A DNA stretch of 6,771 nt from Verrucomicrobiota bacterium (GTDB lineage Bacteria; Verrucomicrobiota; Kiritimatiellia; B70-G9): assembly GCA_003641465.1 (NCBI GenBank), contig QNAJ01000081.1:1-6771 (forward strand), given 5' to 3'. Position 1 is the stretch's first letter. The number at the start of each line of letters is the position of its first letter. The notes beneath the pieces were generated by a model. That model was not told the origin of the DNA. It saw nothing but the letters and a program-made list of their open reading frames with translations, and ran no database searches. A program made the translations under genes and the position numbers. Positions 1 through 5,266 of this stretch are shown piece by piece.

Positions 1-248
1 GACCAGGCGCTGCTCCATCGGGTGCCGGGATCACCATCTATGGCGTTCCGGGCGGCGTACTGTTCAGACTCGCAGGAAGATGCAGTCGCTTTCCAAACCG
101 TCTTAGGCGGAGGTGCTGGAAGCGCGCGGGTGGGGCGTCGGCCTTTTCCAGCTCCAGGTATGGAAAGGCATCCCGCCGCGCAGAGTACAGTTACGGCAGC
201 GATGAGCTGCGGCAGCGACAGGGGCATCCTTTTTCCGTCAAAACTCAC
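1..248 (-). CDS. Putative lipoprotein with F5/8 type C (discoidin) domain, 5' part only
   Basis: This minus-strand frame is open from position 248 to the left edge (82 codons), so the C-terminal part lies outside the window. The preferred start is GTG at 248. GAGGG lies 6 bases upstream of it, and this start gives an N-terminus with Lys6 and Arg7 before a hydrophobic run (PQLIAAVTVLCAAG) ending at Cys27. That is a signal peptide with a permissive lipobox (AAG-C). The internal ATG at 227 would remove both positive charges. A Pro/Arg-rich linker follows (residues 28-50). From about residue 51 comes WKATASS, then YAARNAIDGDP and GTRWSSAW (to 82), the typical opening of F5/8 type C/CBM32 domains, which bind sugars or cell surfaces. 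The protein is probably exported and anchored in a membrane, and a catalytic domain may follow off the edge. Domain identity is good; the lipoprotein call is less certain. Confidence 0.8.
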   Translation of the reverse strand, partial: MSFDGKRMPLSLPQLIAAVTVLCAAGCLSIPGAGKGRRPTRALPAPPPKTVWKATASSCESEQYAARNAIDGDPGTRWSSAW

Positions 249-313
249 AGATAACCCTCTTCGAAAATTCCCACCCTATCGGTGGCGCATAGTTTTCCAG
301 AGGACGATATGAC

Positions 314-342
314 TTGTCAAAGATTGTTCCGCTGACTAGAAC
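314..342 (+). promoter_or_regulatory. Candidate sigma70-type promoter for the DUF1015 gene
   Basis: TTGTCA (314-319) and TAGAAC (337-342) are separated by 17 bases, with one and two mismatches to the consensus. Transcription would begin near 349, giving a leader of about 55 bases. On the opposite strand a perfect TTGACA (rc of 315-320) overlaps this -35 and could serve the divergent lipoprotein gene, but no convincing -10 follows it. Confidence 0.4.
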
Positions 343-377
343 GATCCGACAACCGCATTCAATCGGCGGAATCGTTC
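339..377. repeat. Inverted repeat in the leader of the DUF1015 gene
   Basis: GAACGAT (339-345) and ATCGTTC (371-377) are perfect inverted arms of 7 bases. Inside them CCGA (346-349) pairs with TCGG (363-366), leaving a 4-base bulge on the 3' side and a 13-base loop. The left arm overlaps the proposed -10. It could be an operator or a leader hairpin; no U-run follows, so it is not a standard terminator. Confidence 0.45.
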
Positions 378-404
378 CGGCGAAGCGGAGCTGCGGAAGA
401 TGAT

Positions 405-1622
405 GTGGGTGCAATATTCATGCGTATTCGTCCATTTCCAGCCGTAAGACCTCTTCCGGATTTGGCCGCAGCGGTCTCTTGTCCGCCGTACGACGTGGTG
501 ACCCGGGAGGAGGCCAGCCGGTTCATTGAGAGGGAGCCTCGGAGCTTCATGCGGGTTCTGCGTCCGGATGCTGACCCGGATTGCACGGAAGACGCGTCGC
601 CGCATCACTGTGCAGCGCGCGCTTTTCAGCGGCTGCTGAAGGAAGACGTTCTGCTGAGAGACCGGGTTCCCAAGTACTATCTTTACAGACTGGAGCAGGA
701 AGGCCGCGTGCAGATCGGTGTGGCAGTAACAGTTCATGCGGAGGAGTATAGGTTGAAGCGGGTCCGCACGCACGAACTGGTCCGGGAGGAGCCGCTGCAA
801 GATCGCCGGCAGCATATCGCGACTGTCGGGGCGCATACCGGGCCGGTACTATGTTTCGCCCGATCACTGCCGGTGCTTGAGGACTTTGATCCACGGGAGT
901 CATCCGGTGCGCTGTATGACTTTACTGACGAGAAAGGCGTGCGTCACACGATATGGACAGCAGGCAGCTATCTTGAGCCTCTGCAGTCCGAACTGGACGA
1001 ACTCGACTGCATCTACGTTGCAGATGGGCATCATCGGATGGCTGCGGCCGTGGCGGTGGCCGAAACTCAAAAGGAGGGAGGCGGTGCGGATGAAGCGCAG
1101 TGGATCTTGTGTGTCATCTTTCCGGCTTCGCAGATGAGGGTGTTGCCCTACCATCGGGTGGTGGTTGACTTGGGCATGCCGATATCTGATTTTCAGCGCG
1201 TCCTTGAGGAAGATCTGGGGGCTGTACGGGTCCCCCGGCGCTTTTCCCCGGCCTCGCGGGAGGTGGCGGTGTACGTGGCCGGATACTGGTACAGGTTACG
1301 GCTCGACCGAGGGGATCAAAGTGAGGCGGGTGGGACGGGGCTTACCGATTCCGGGGTTCTGCAGGAGCGTGTGTTGGGTCCCGTTCTTCACATCGGCGAT
1401 CCGCGCTCCGACCCCAGGATTGCCTTCGTCGGTGGGGAAGCTGCGGACGAGAGGGTGGTGGATATGGTAGACAGCGGAATGGCGGCCGTCGGATTCCTGC
1501 TCAGCCCGGTCAATATCGGTACGATCATGCAGGTTGCGGACCGGGGCGGGCATATGCCGCCCAAGAGCACGTGGTTCGAGCCGAAGCTGCGATCCGGCCT
1601 CCTGGTGCACCCGATTCAATGA
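405..1622 (+). CDS. DUF1015 family protein
   Basis: A 405-residue protein, the usual length for DUF1015 (PF06245), a widespread family with no firmly established biochemical role. Members are often found near serine biosynthesis genes, but no such neighbour is visible here. Family landmarks appear in order: IRPFPAVRP (8-16), SCPPYDVV (25-32), RTHE (121-124) followed by a DRRQH segment, DGHHR (207-211), LPYHRVV (247-253), and a C-terminal KSTWFEPK (387-394) near the end. The DGHHR and KSTWF-type motifs are the most conserved parts of the family and look like an active or ligand site. There is no signal peptide or membrane segment, so it is probably cytoplasmic. The start is ambiguous: GTG at 405 has GGAAG five bases upstream, while ATG at 420 gives the more usual family N-terminus (MRIRPF) but has a poor ribosome site. 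The family call is secure; the function is unknown. Confidence 0.9.
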   Translation: MGAIFMRIRPFPAVRPLPDLAAAVSCPPYDVVTREEASRFIEREPRSFMRVLRPDADPDCTEDASPHHCAARAFQRLLKEDVLLRDRVPKYYLYRLEQEGRVQIGVAVTVHAEEYRLKRVRTHELVREEPLQDRRQHIATVGAHTGPVLCFARSLPVLEDFDPRESSGALYDFTDEKGVRHTIWTAGSYLEPLQSELDELDCIYVADGHHRMAAAVAVAETQKEGGGADEAQWILCVIFPASQMRVLPYHRVVVDLGMPISDFQRVLEEDLGAVRVPRRFSPASREVAVYVAGYWYRLRLDRGDQSEAGGTGLTDSGVLQERVLGPVLHIGDPRSDPRIAFVGGEAADERVVDMVDSGMAAVGFLLSPVNIGTIMQVADRGGHMPPKSTWFEPKLRSGLLVHPIQ

Positions 1623-1644
1623 TGCGCTCCGGCAGGGTTGGCAC

Positions 1645-1673
1645 TTGAAATCCACCTGACCCGTTGCTATTTT
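1645..1673 (+). promoter_or_regulatory. Promoter of the tRNA-Asp gene
   Basis: TTGAAA (1645-1650), a 17-base spacer and TATTTT (1668-1673) lie 20 bases before the tRNA. Transcription would start near 1680, leaving a leader of about 14 bases. The other tRNA gene in the window has the same TTGAAA-N17 arrangement. Confidence 0.5.
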
Positions 1674-1693
1674 CTTGCACCGTGTGACTGAGC

Positions 1694-1770
1694 GGGGGCG
1701 TAGCTCAATTGGTTAGAGTACCAGACTGTCGATCTGGGTGTTGCGGGTTCGAGTCCCGTCGTCCCCGCCA
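1694..1770 (+). tRNA. tRNA-Asp (GTC)
   Basis: A full 77-base cloverleaf. The acceptor arms GGGGGCG and CGTCCCC pair with one G-U. The D stem is GCTC/GAGT with the G10-U25 wobble also seen in E. coli tRNA-Asp. The anticodon stem CCAGA/TCTGG is perfect, and the loop CTGTCGA places GTC at 34-36, reading GAC/GAT. The T stem is GCGGG/CCCGT with loop TTCGAGT. The discriminator is G73, as expected for Asp, and CCA is encoded at 1768-1770. The gene appears to stand alone. A small hairpin GCAGC/GCTGC (1788-1803) lies downstream without a T-run. Confidence 0.97.
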
Positions 1771-1922
1771 TTCTATCCTCCTGACAAGCAGCTCAGCCGC
1801 TGCGTGATTCCGAGCGGACGGTTCCTTATGTGCGGAAGTCCTCCCTTTGCACAGCAGGCCGAATGTACGGTTGTCGCAGAGAATCCCGGTGAGGTAAGCC
1901 GGTTCCCACAATCGGGTTTGTC

Positions 1923-1951
1923 TGGACGAGGCTGCAGTCAGAGGGTATAGA
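1923..1951 (+). promoter_or_regulatory. Candidate promoter for the Lrp-aminotransferase operon
   Basis: TGGACG (1923-1928), a 17-base spacer and TATAGA (1946-1951) each match four of six consensus bases. Transcription would begin near 1957, ten bases before the strong ribosome site CGGAGGG (1966-1972) of the regulator gene. A weak -35 fits a promoter that needs an activator such as the Lrp-type protein encoded next, but that is inference. Confidence 0.35.
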
Positions 1952-1979
1952 TAGCCCGAACCGACCGGAGGGCGCAGCC

Positions 1980-2459
1980 ATGGATGAACTTCTTGAATTG
2001 CTGAAGCGGAACGCGCTGGAAACCCCGGAAAACCTGGGAAAGATGCTGGGTCTGAGTGCCGACGAGGTCAGGAAGCGTATTGCCGAGTACGAGAAACGTG
2101 GCGTGATTCGCGGCTATCAGGCGGTAATCAATGAGGATGTCTTGGAACTTGACCGCGTGAATGCGGTCATTGAGGTGAAGATCACCCCCGAAAGGCGAGG
2201 TGGCTTCGATCGGATCGCGCGGCGGATCTGCAGGTTTCCCGAGGTGCAGTCGGCCTATCTCATGTCGGGCGCCTACGACCTGTTGCTTTTTGTGTCCGGT
2301 CGCAATTTGAAAGAAGTGGCTACATTCGTAAGCGAGAAGCTGGCCACTATCGAGGGTGTAGTTTCTACTGCCACACATTTCATGTTGAAGACGTATAAGC
2401 AGTACGGGTTGATGATGGAGAGCGAGGATGAGTACGAGAGGCTTAAAGTCTCACCGTAG
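1980..2459 (+). CDS. Lrp/AsnC family transcriptional regulator (AlaR/YugG-like)
   Basis: A 159-residue one-component regulator of typical Lrp/AsnC length. Residues 2-50 form the N-terminal winged helix-turn-helix: the LGKMLGLSADEVRKRI segment is the helix-turn-helix, followed by the wing EKRGVIRGYQAVIN. Residues 60-142 are the RAM (ACT-like) effector domain, with VQSAYLMSGAYDLLLFV (89-105) carrying the G-x-YD motif (Gly97, Tyr99, Asp100) of the ligand and oligomer interface. Such proteins form dimers or higher assemblies on DNA and respond to amino acids. The start at 1980 is fixed by CGGAGGG seven bases upstream. The 3' end overlaps the aminotransferase gene by 32 bases in another frame, implying one transcript and probable translational coupling. 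In B. subtilis the similar pair AlaR-AlaT links such a regulator to alanine synthesis, so this protein probably controls its own operon in response to an amino acid. The effector cannot be read from the sequence. Confidence 0.93.
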   Translation: MDELLELLKRNALETPENLGKMLGLSADEVRKRIAEYEKRGVIRGYQAVINEDVLELDRVNAVIEVKITPERRGGFDRIARRICRFPEVQSAYLMSGAYDLLLFVSGRNLKEVATFVSEKLATIEGVVSTATHFMLKTYKQYGLMMESEDEYERLKVSP

Positions 2460-3624
2460 CCCGGTGGCTGAGCACGTCCTTTCCATTCCCCGATCCGGCA
2501 TCCGGGATTTCTTCGATATTGTCAGCCAGCGGGAGGATGTTATCAGCCTCAGTATCGGCGAGCCGGATTTTGATGCTCCCTGGCACGTACGGGAGGCAGC
2601 CATATTCGCTCTTGAGAAAGGTGCAACTCATTACACGTCCAATCGGGGACTCCTGCGCCTTCGTGAGGCGATATCCCGGTATGTTGAAAGAAACTTCGGC
2701 GTGCATTACGACCCTGAGACCGAGATTCTCGTGACCGTCGGGGTCAGTGAAGCTGTGGATCTGGCCTTGCGTGCGATTCTGTCTCCCGGCGACGAGGTTA
2801 TTTATCATGAACCCGCATATGTCTCTTATGCACCGCTCACCGTGATTGCGCACGGCCGGCCGCGGGCTGTCGTCACCCGGATGGAAGACCGGTTTCAATT
2901 AAAGCCGGATGCCGTCCGCCGGCAGGTGAGTGAGCGAACCAAGGCGCTGTTGCTCAATTTTCCCAACAATCCAACCGGGGCGGAACTCAGCGTGGATGAT
3001 CTGCAGGCTATCGCCCGCGTCGCGGCGGAGGAAGATCTGATCGTCATAACCGATGAGATCTATGCCGAATTGACCTATGATGCGGCCCATACAAGTATTG
3101 CATCGCTTCCTGGGATGAAGGAGAGGACCATTTTTCTTCACGGGTTTTCGAAGGGCTGGGCAATGACAGGGTTCCGCATCGGGTATGCTTGCGGTCCGGC
3201 GGACCTGATAGAGGCGATGATGAAGATTCACCAGTACAGCATGCTGTGTGCACCGGTACTCGGGCAGGAAGCCGCCATTGAGGCGCTGTTGGACGGTTTG
3301 CGCGATGTGGAGGAGATGCGTAGCGAGTACCGCCGGCGTCGCAATTTATTGCTTCAGAGTTTTGAGCAAATGGGACTGAAGTGTGTTACCCCCCGGGGTG
3401 CTTTCTACAGCTTCCCCTATATCGGTGAGCTTGGCATGAGCTCTCGTGATTTCGCCCTGCGTCTCCTGGAGGAGGAATCGGTGGCGGTTGTACCCGGCAC
3501 CGCCTTTGGAGCGTGCGGGGAGGGCTTTGTCCGCTGCGCATTTGCCACTGCTATGGAAGAAATCCAGGAGGCGACCGAGCGAATGGCGGCCTTCGTGGAA
3601 CGCTATCGCAAGGCGGGGGTCTGA
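2428..3624 (+). CDS. Class I/II aminotransferase, PLP-dependent (AlaT/AspC-like)
   Basis: A 398-residue fold-type I aminotransferase of normal length. Visible sites are SIGEPDF (42-48), HYTSNRGLLRLREAI (68-82), HEPAYVSY (127-134), NNPTG (180-184, PLP-contacting Asn180), TDEIYAEL (208-215, Asp209 pairing with the pyridine nitrogen and Tyr212 with the phenol oxygen), and SKGWAMTGFRIG (241-252), in which Lys242 is the Schiff-base lysine and Arg250 binds the PLP phosphate. Arg369 in GFVRCAFA is the expected alpha-carboxylate arginine. The enzyme moves an amino group between an amino acid and 2-oxoglutarate or pyruvate in the cytoplasm. The closest familiar arrangement is B. subtilis alaR-alaT, which suggests alanine formation, but aspartate, aromatic or other acceptors are possible. 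The start ATG at 2428 lies inside the regulator gene, with GGAG seven bases upstream. The family is certain; the substrate is not. Confidence 0.95.
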   Translation: MSTRGLKSHRSPVAEHVLSIPRSGIRDFFDIVSQREDVISLSIGEPDFDAPWHVREAAIFALEKGATHYTSNRGLLRLREAISRYVERNFGVHYDPETEILVTVGVSEAVDLALRAILSPGDEVIYHEPAYVSYAPLTVIAHGRPRAVVTRMEDRFQLKPDAVRRQVSERTKALLLNFPNNPTGAELSVDDLQAIARVAAEEDLIVITDEIYAELTYDAAHTSIASLPGMKERTIFLHGFSKGWAMTGFRIGYACGPADLIEAMMKIHQYSMLCAPVLGQEAAIEALLDGLRDVEEMRSEYRRRRNLLLQSFEQMGLKCVTPRGAFYSFPYIGELGMSSRDFALRLLEEESVAVVPGTAFGACGEGFVRCAFATAMEEIQEATERMAAFVERYRKAGV

Positions 3625-3639
3625 GCGGATCTGGGCGGA

Positions 3640-3782
3640 TGTTGATAACCTGTGTATAAACCTGTGATTTTCTCTTGATAGCTGTCGTGTTGGAATTTGG
3701 ACTTTGACCAATCCCTGATAAGCTGATCTTCCGGACCCAAGAAGGTAATCTGCCTGGGGCTGTGTGGAAAAGTTGTGGATAA
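3640..3782 (-). other. DnaA-box cluster, candidate origin-like or DnaA-binding region
   Basis: Four DnaA-box-like 9-mers lie in one orientation. Read on the minus strand they are TTATCAACA (3640-3648, one mismatch to TTATCCACA), TTATACACA (3651-3659, exact to TTATNCACA), TTTTCCACA (3763-3771, one mismatch) and TTATCCACA (3774-3782, perfect). They form two head-to-tail pairs, each with an 11-base start-to-start offset, so both pairs are phased on the helix. Between the pairs lies a stretch clearly richer in A+T than the surrounding genes (49 of 80 bases in 3641-3720). This is the architecture of DnaA-binding regions: oriC, DnaA-titration sites or DnaA-controlled promoters. No dnaA, dnaN, gidA or rpmH gene is in view, so the oriC reading is open. 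Confidence 0.6.
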
Positions 3783-3801
3783 CGGCGAGCCATCGTATTA
3801 T
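3773..3801 (+). promoter_or_regulatory. Candidate promoter overlapping a perfect DnaA box
   Basis: TTGTGG (3773-3778), a 17-base spacer and TATTAT (3796-3801) form a sigma70-like promoter. The -10 has one mismatch and the -35 matches three of six bases. The -35 is inside the perfect DnaA box (3774-3782), so DnaA bound there would be expected to block or modulate RNA polymerase. Transcription would start near 3808 and run into the membrane-protein gene at 3879. Confidence 0.4.
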
Positions 3802-3814
3802 GCGACACAGGCCC

Positions 3815-3840
3815 CTCCCCGATGCGGCGGTTTCGGGGAG
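3815..3840 (+). promoter_or_regulatory. Strong hairpin in the leader of the membrane-protein gene
   Basis: CTCCCCGA (3815-3822) and TCGGGGAG (3833-3840) form a perfect 8-base GC-rich stem around a 10-base loop. It lies between the proposed promoter and the gene start at 3879. No T-run follows, so it is not a canonical intrinsic terminator. It could stabilise the leader, mark a regulatory site, or belong to the DnaA-box region next to it. Confidence 0.45.
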
Positions 3841-3878
3841 CGGCCCCCCTGAAGGTCAGGTTTGGCCAGGACAGTCGC

Positions 3879-4400
3879 ATGCGGGCACGATATCATGCAG
3901 CTTTTTCCGTGGGTAGCGGACTTGCGGCCTGGATGCTGTCCCGGTCATGCGGGTTGACCCTTGGGATCGTGATCGGCGGGATTGTGATAGATCTGGATCA
4001 TCTGGTGGATTATGTGGCTCACTACGGATGGAGATTGGATGTACGGCGGTTTTTCCGGGCTTCGTACTTCGGGGAATACAAACGGGCTTTCCTCCCCTTG
4101 CATGCCTGGGAGCTCTGGCTACTGGCGGCTTGTGCCGCCCTGATTCTCCCCCAGGAATGGCTGACAGGTTTTACCTTGGGATGGGGTTTGCACCTCCTGT
4201 TGGACCAGGTCGTGAACTGTCCGCACCCCGGGGCGTATTCACTGCTTTATCGCTGGAGATGCAATTTCCGCTATGAGTTACTGTTTCCGTTGCAGGCACG
4301 GATGCACTATTCGGTATCTGACTCGGTATCTGACGCAGAGTCTGAGTCGCCACCGGCAGGCGAAAAGCCGGCATCCAGCAACGCAACCCGTATTCGTTGA
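3879..4400 (+). CDS. Small integral membrane protein, YdjM/DUF457-like putative metal-dependent hydrolase
   Basis: A 173-residue membrane protein. The start ATG at 3879 has AGGA seven bases upstream; an in-frame ATG at 3822 has no ribosome site and sits in the leader hairpin. Hydrophobic segments lie at about 8-20, 24-38, 78-91 and 96-112. Polar residues are placed as in YdjM/DUF457-type membrane hydrolases: His6 near the N-terminus, the DLDH group (Asp38, Asp40, His41) at the end of the second segment, His75 in LPLHAWELW, and His105 with Asp109 in GLHLLLDQ. These would suit a metal site at the membrane, with a lipid or other hydrophobic substrate possible. Assignment rests on this pattern only. 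The tail after about residue 143 is polar and Ser/Asp/Glu-rich (SVSDSVSD), looks added, and overlaps the convergent gene by 94 bases. The gene lies directly downstream of the DnaA-box region. Confidence 0.75.
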   Translation: MRARYHAAFSVGSGLAAWMLSRSCGLTLGIVIGGIVIDLDHLVDYVAHYGWRLDVRRFFRASYFGEYKRAFLPLHAWELWLLAACAALILPQEWLTGFTLGWGLHLLLDQVVNCPHPGAYSLLYRWRCNFRYELLFPLQARMHYSVSDSVSDAESESPPAGEKPASSNATRIR

Positions 4401-4741
4401 ATCGCCTGTTCCATCGCGGACAGGTCCCGATCTATGCGTTCGAAACATTTCAGGCTGCGCGCGCGCAGTTTTTCAAGGTGGGCCCGCCGGACCGAAACAT
4501 AGTTCAACTCCTCGGTCAGCTCCGACAGCTCCCTTTTGCAGTCCTGCAGAGCATCCTCGAGCTCGTGCAGCCTCAGGTCTTCAGCGGATACCTCGTCGTA
4601 GTCGGGCTGCGGAACGGTGACCGTCCCATTACATTCCGGGCATCGGATCTGCATGCCCGCACCCCGCCGGTCGATCACCAGGCTCTTTCCACAATGGGGA
4701 CAATCGAAAACTATGTCCTGCTGGCCTTCCGAAGTGTTCAT
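4307..4741 (-). CDS. Zinc-ribbon coiled-coil protein
   Basis: A 144-residue soluble protein. Residues 11-46 form a zinc ribbon: FDCPHCGKSL with Cys14/Cys17, then RCPECNGTVTVP with Cys34/Cys37, so one zinc bound by four cysteines is likely. Residues 53-122 are a long charged helix with heptad-like spacing (LHELEDALQDCKRELSELTE and onward), a probable coiled coil for oligomerisation. The end is Ser/Asp/Glu-rich (SDTESDTE). Proteins with this type of N-terminal ribbon are common in PVC and related bacteria and mostly have no known function; DNA, RNA or protein binding are all possible. The start at ATG 4741 is chosen because it puts the ribbon at the N-terminus. Its ribosome site is weak, and an in-frame ATG at 4771 would add ten residues. 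The gene is divergent from the STAS gene (136-base gap) and its 3' end overlaps the membrane-protein gene. Confidence 0.8.
   Translation of the reverse strand: MNTSEGQQDIVFDCPHCGKSLVIDRRGAGMQIRCPECNGTVTVPQPDYDEVSAEDLRLHELEDALQDCKRELSELTEELNYVSVRRAHLEKLRARSLKCFERIDRDLSAMEQAIQRIRVALLDAGFSPAGGDSDSASDTESDTE
4311..4334. repeat. Two tandem copies of a 12-base unit inside overlapping gene tails
   Basis: TCGGTATCTGAC occurs twice in a row (4311-4322 and 4323-4334). It is translated on both strands: SVSD-SVSD in the plus-strand membrane protein and SDTE-SDTE at the end of the minus-strand zinc-ribbon protein. A duplication here would lengthen both proteins in frame by four residues. Confidence 0.9.
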
Positions 4742-4776
4742 TACTTGCAGCCCACAGTAAATCAATAGCATAGAGG

Positions 4777-4791
4777 TTGTCTCGAGGACAA
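4777..4791. promoter_or_regulatory. Operator-like dyad in the zinc-ribbon/STAS divergent gap
   Basis: TTGTC and GACAA flank a 5-base centre (TCGAG). On the minus strand the site contains TTGTCC, which is 18 bases from TATTGA, a weak promoter candidate for the zinc-ribbon gene. It may be a repressor site, but a short dyad like this can occur by chance. Confidence 0.25.
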
Positions 4792-4822
4792 GCCCAGACA
4801 GAGACGCAGCGATCGAAAGGGG

Positions 4823-4852
4823 ATGACAGAAGCCGGGGCTTTGTGATATGCT
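4823..4852 (+). promoter_or_regulatory. Candidate promoter of the STAS gene with a dyad in its spacer
   Basis: ATGACA (4823-4828), an 18-base spacer and TATGCT (4847-4852) lie before the STAS gene, with one and two mismatches to consensus. Transcription would begin near 4859, nineteen bases before the ATG at 4878, which also argues against the in-frame ATG at 4848. The spacer contains the inverted repeat AAGCC-GG-GGCTT (4830-4841), placed where a bound repressor would act. Confidence 0.4.
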
Positions 4853-4877
4853 GGAGTATGTGAGGAGAGGGGGAAAT

Positions 4878-5246
4878 ATGCCCGCAGAGTCCCTGAACAT
4901 CGATACTGTCATACGCGAAGATTCTGTGGTCATCCACCTGCGGGGTGCCGCAGACACCCTGGGCCTGAACACGTTGAAAGCGGCGCTGGATCATGTCCGC
5001 CGCAACGGGATCCGCCGGGTGGTAGTCGAATGTTCGGGATTGAAATATGCCAACAGCAGTGCTCTGGGCCATCTGGCTGCTTTCCGGCGGCAGATGTACG
5101 TGCAGGGCGGCAGGGTAGTGCTCGCCGGCGTCAGAGGTCCCGTGGAACAGTCTTTGCGTCTGTTGAGGATGGACAAGGTTTTCCGGGTCTACCCGGATCT
5201 GGATGCGGCGCTCGAAAACATTAATCGTGATACGGTTATCCGTTAA
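4878..5246 (+). CDS. STAS-domain protein, anti-sigma factor antagonist-like
   Basis: A 122-residue single-domain STAS protein, the usual length for SpoIIAA/RsbV-type antagonists. The order is a first strand VIREDSVVIHLRGAADTL (11-28), a helix TLKAALDHVRRNG (32-44), the strand RRVVVECSGL (46-55), the phospho-site loop YANSSALG (57-64), a following helix, the strand GGRVVLAGV (77-85), and a C-terminal helix region. In classical members the loop reads D-S-S/T-G-L-G, and phosphorylation of the serine by a partner kinase switches binding to an anti-sigma factor. Here Asp is replaced by Asn59 and Gly by Ala62, but Ser60 and Ser61 remain. It may act in partner switching, or as a structural partner of another sensor. 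No anti-sigma kinase or sigma factor is visible nearby. The ATG at 4878 follows a purine-rich AGGAG/GGGGG ribosome region. Confidence 0.88.
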   Translation: MPAESLNIDTVIREDSVVIHLRGAADTLGLNTLKAALDHVRRNGIRRVVVECSGLKYANSSALGHLAAFRRQMYVQGGRVVLAGVRGPVEQSLRLLRMDKVFRVYPDLDAALENINRDTVIR

Positions 5247-5266
5247 GCCCGCAGCGACATTACGGC

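Noticed and set aside
22..312. Plus-strand open frame of 96 codons at the left edge
   Set aside because: It is antisense to the signal peptide and F5/8C domain encoded on the minus strand, and has no recognisable protein features.
1705..1911. Minus-strand open frame with an N-x-D-S-N-P-Q-H type peptide
   Set aside because: It is read from the antisense strand of the tRNA-Asp gene, a well-known source of spurious proteins.
1880..1940. Possible cobalamin riboswitch before the Lrp gene
   Set aside because: Only a short GGTGA-like piece resembles the class. The conserved ACTGT and AGCCAGGAGACC boxes are absent, and the downstream genes do not fit.
3822..3878. Upstream ATG start for the membrane protein
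   Set aside because: It has no ribosome site and lies in the leader hairpin. The ATG at 3879 has AGGA at good spacing and gives the usual N-terminus with an early His.
4742..4972. N-terminal extension of the zinc-ribbon gene to 4972
   Set aside because: The extra 77 residues have no family resemblance, cross the STAS promoter and start antisense inside the STAS gene. The zinc ribbon normally sits at the N-terminus.
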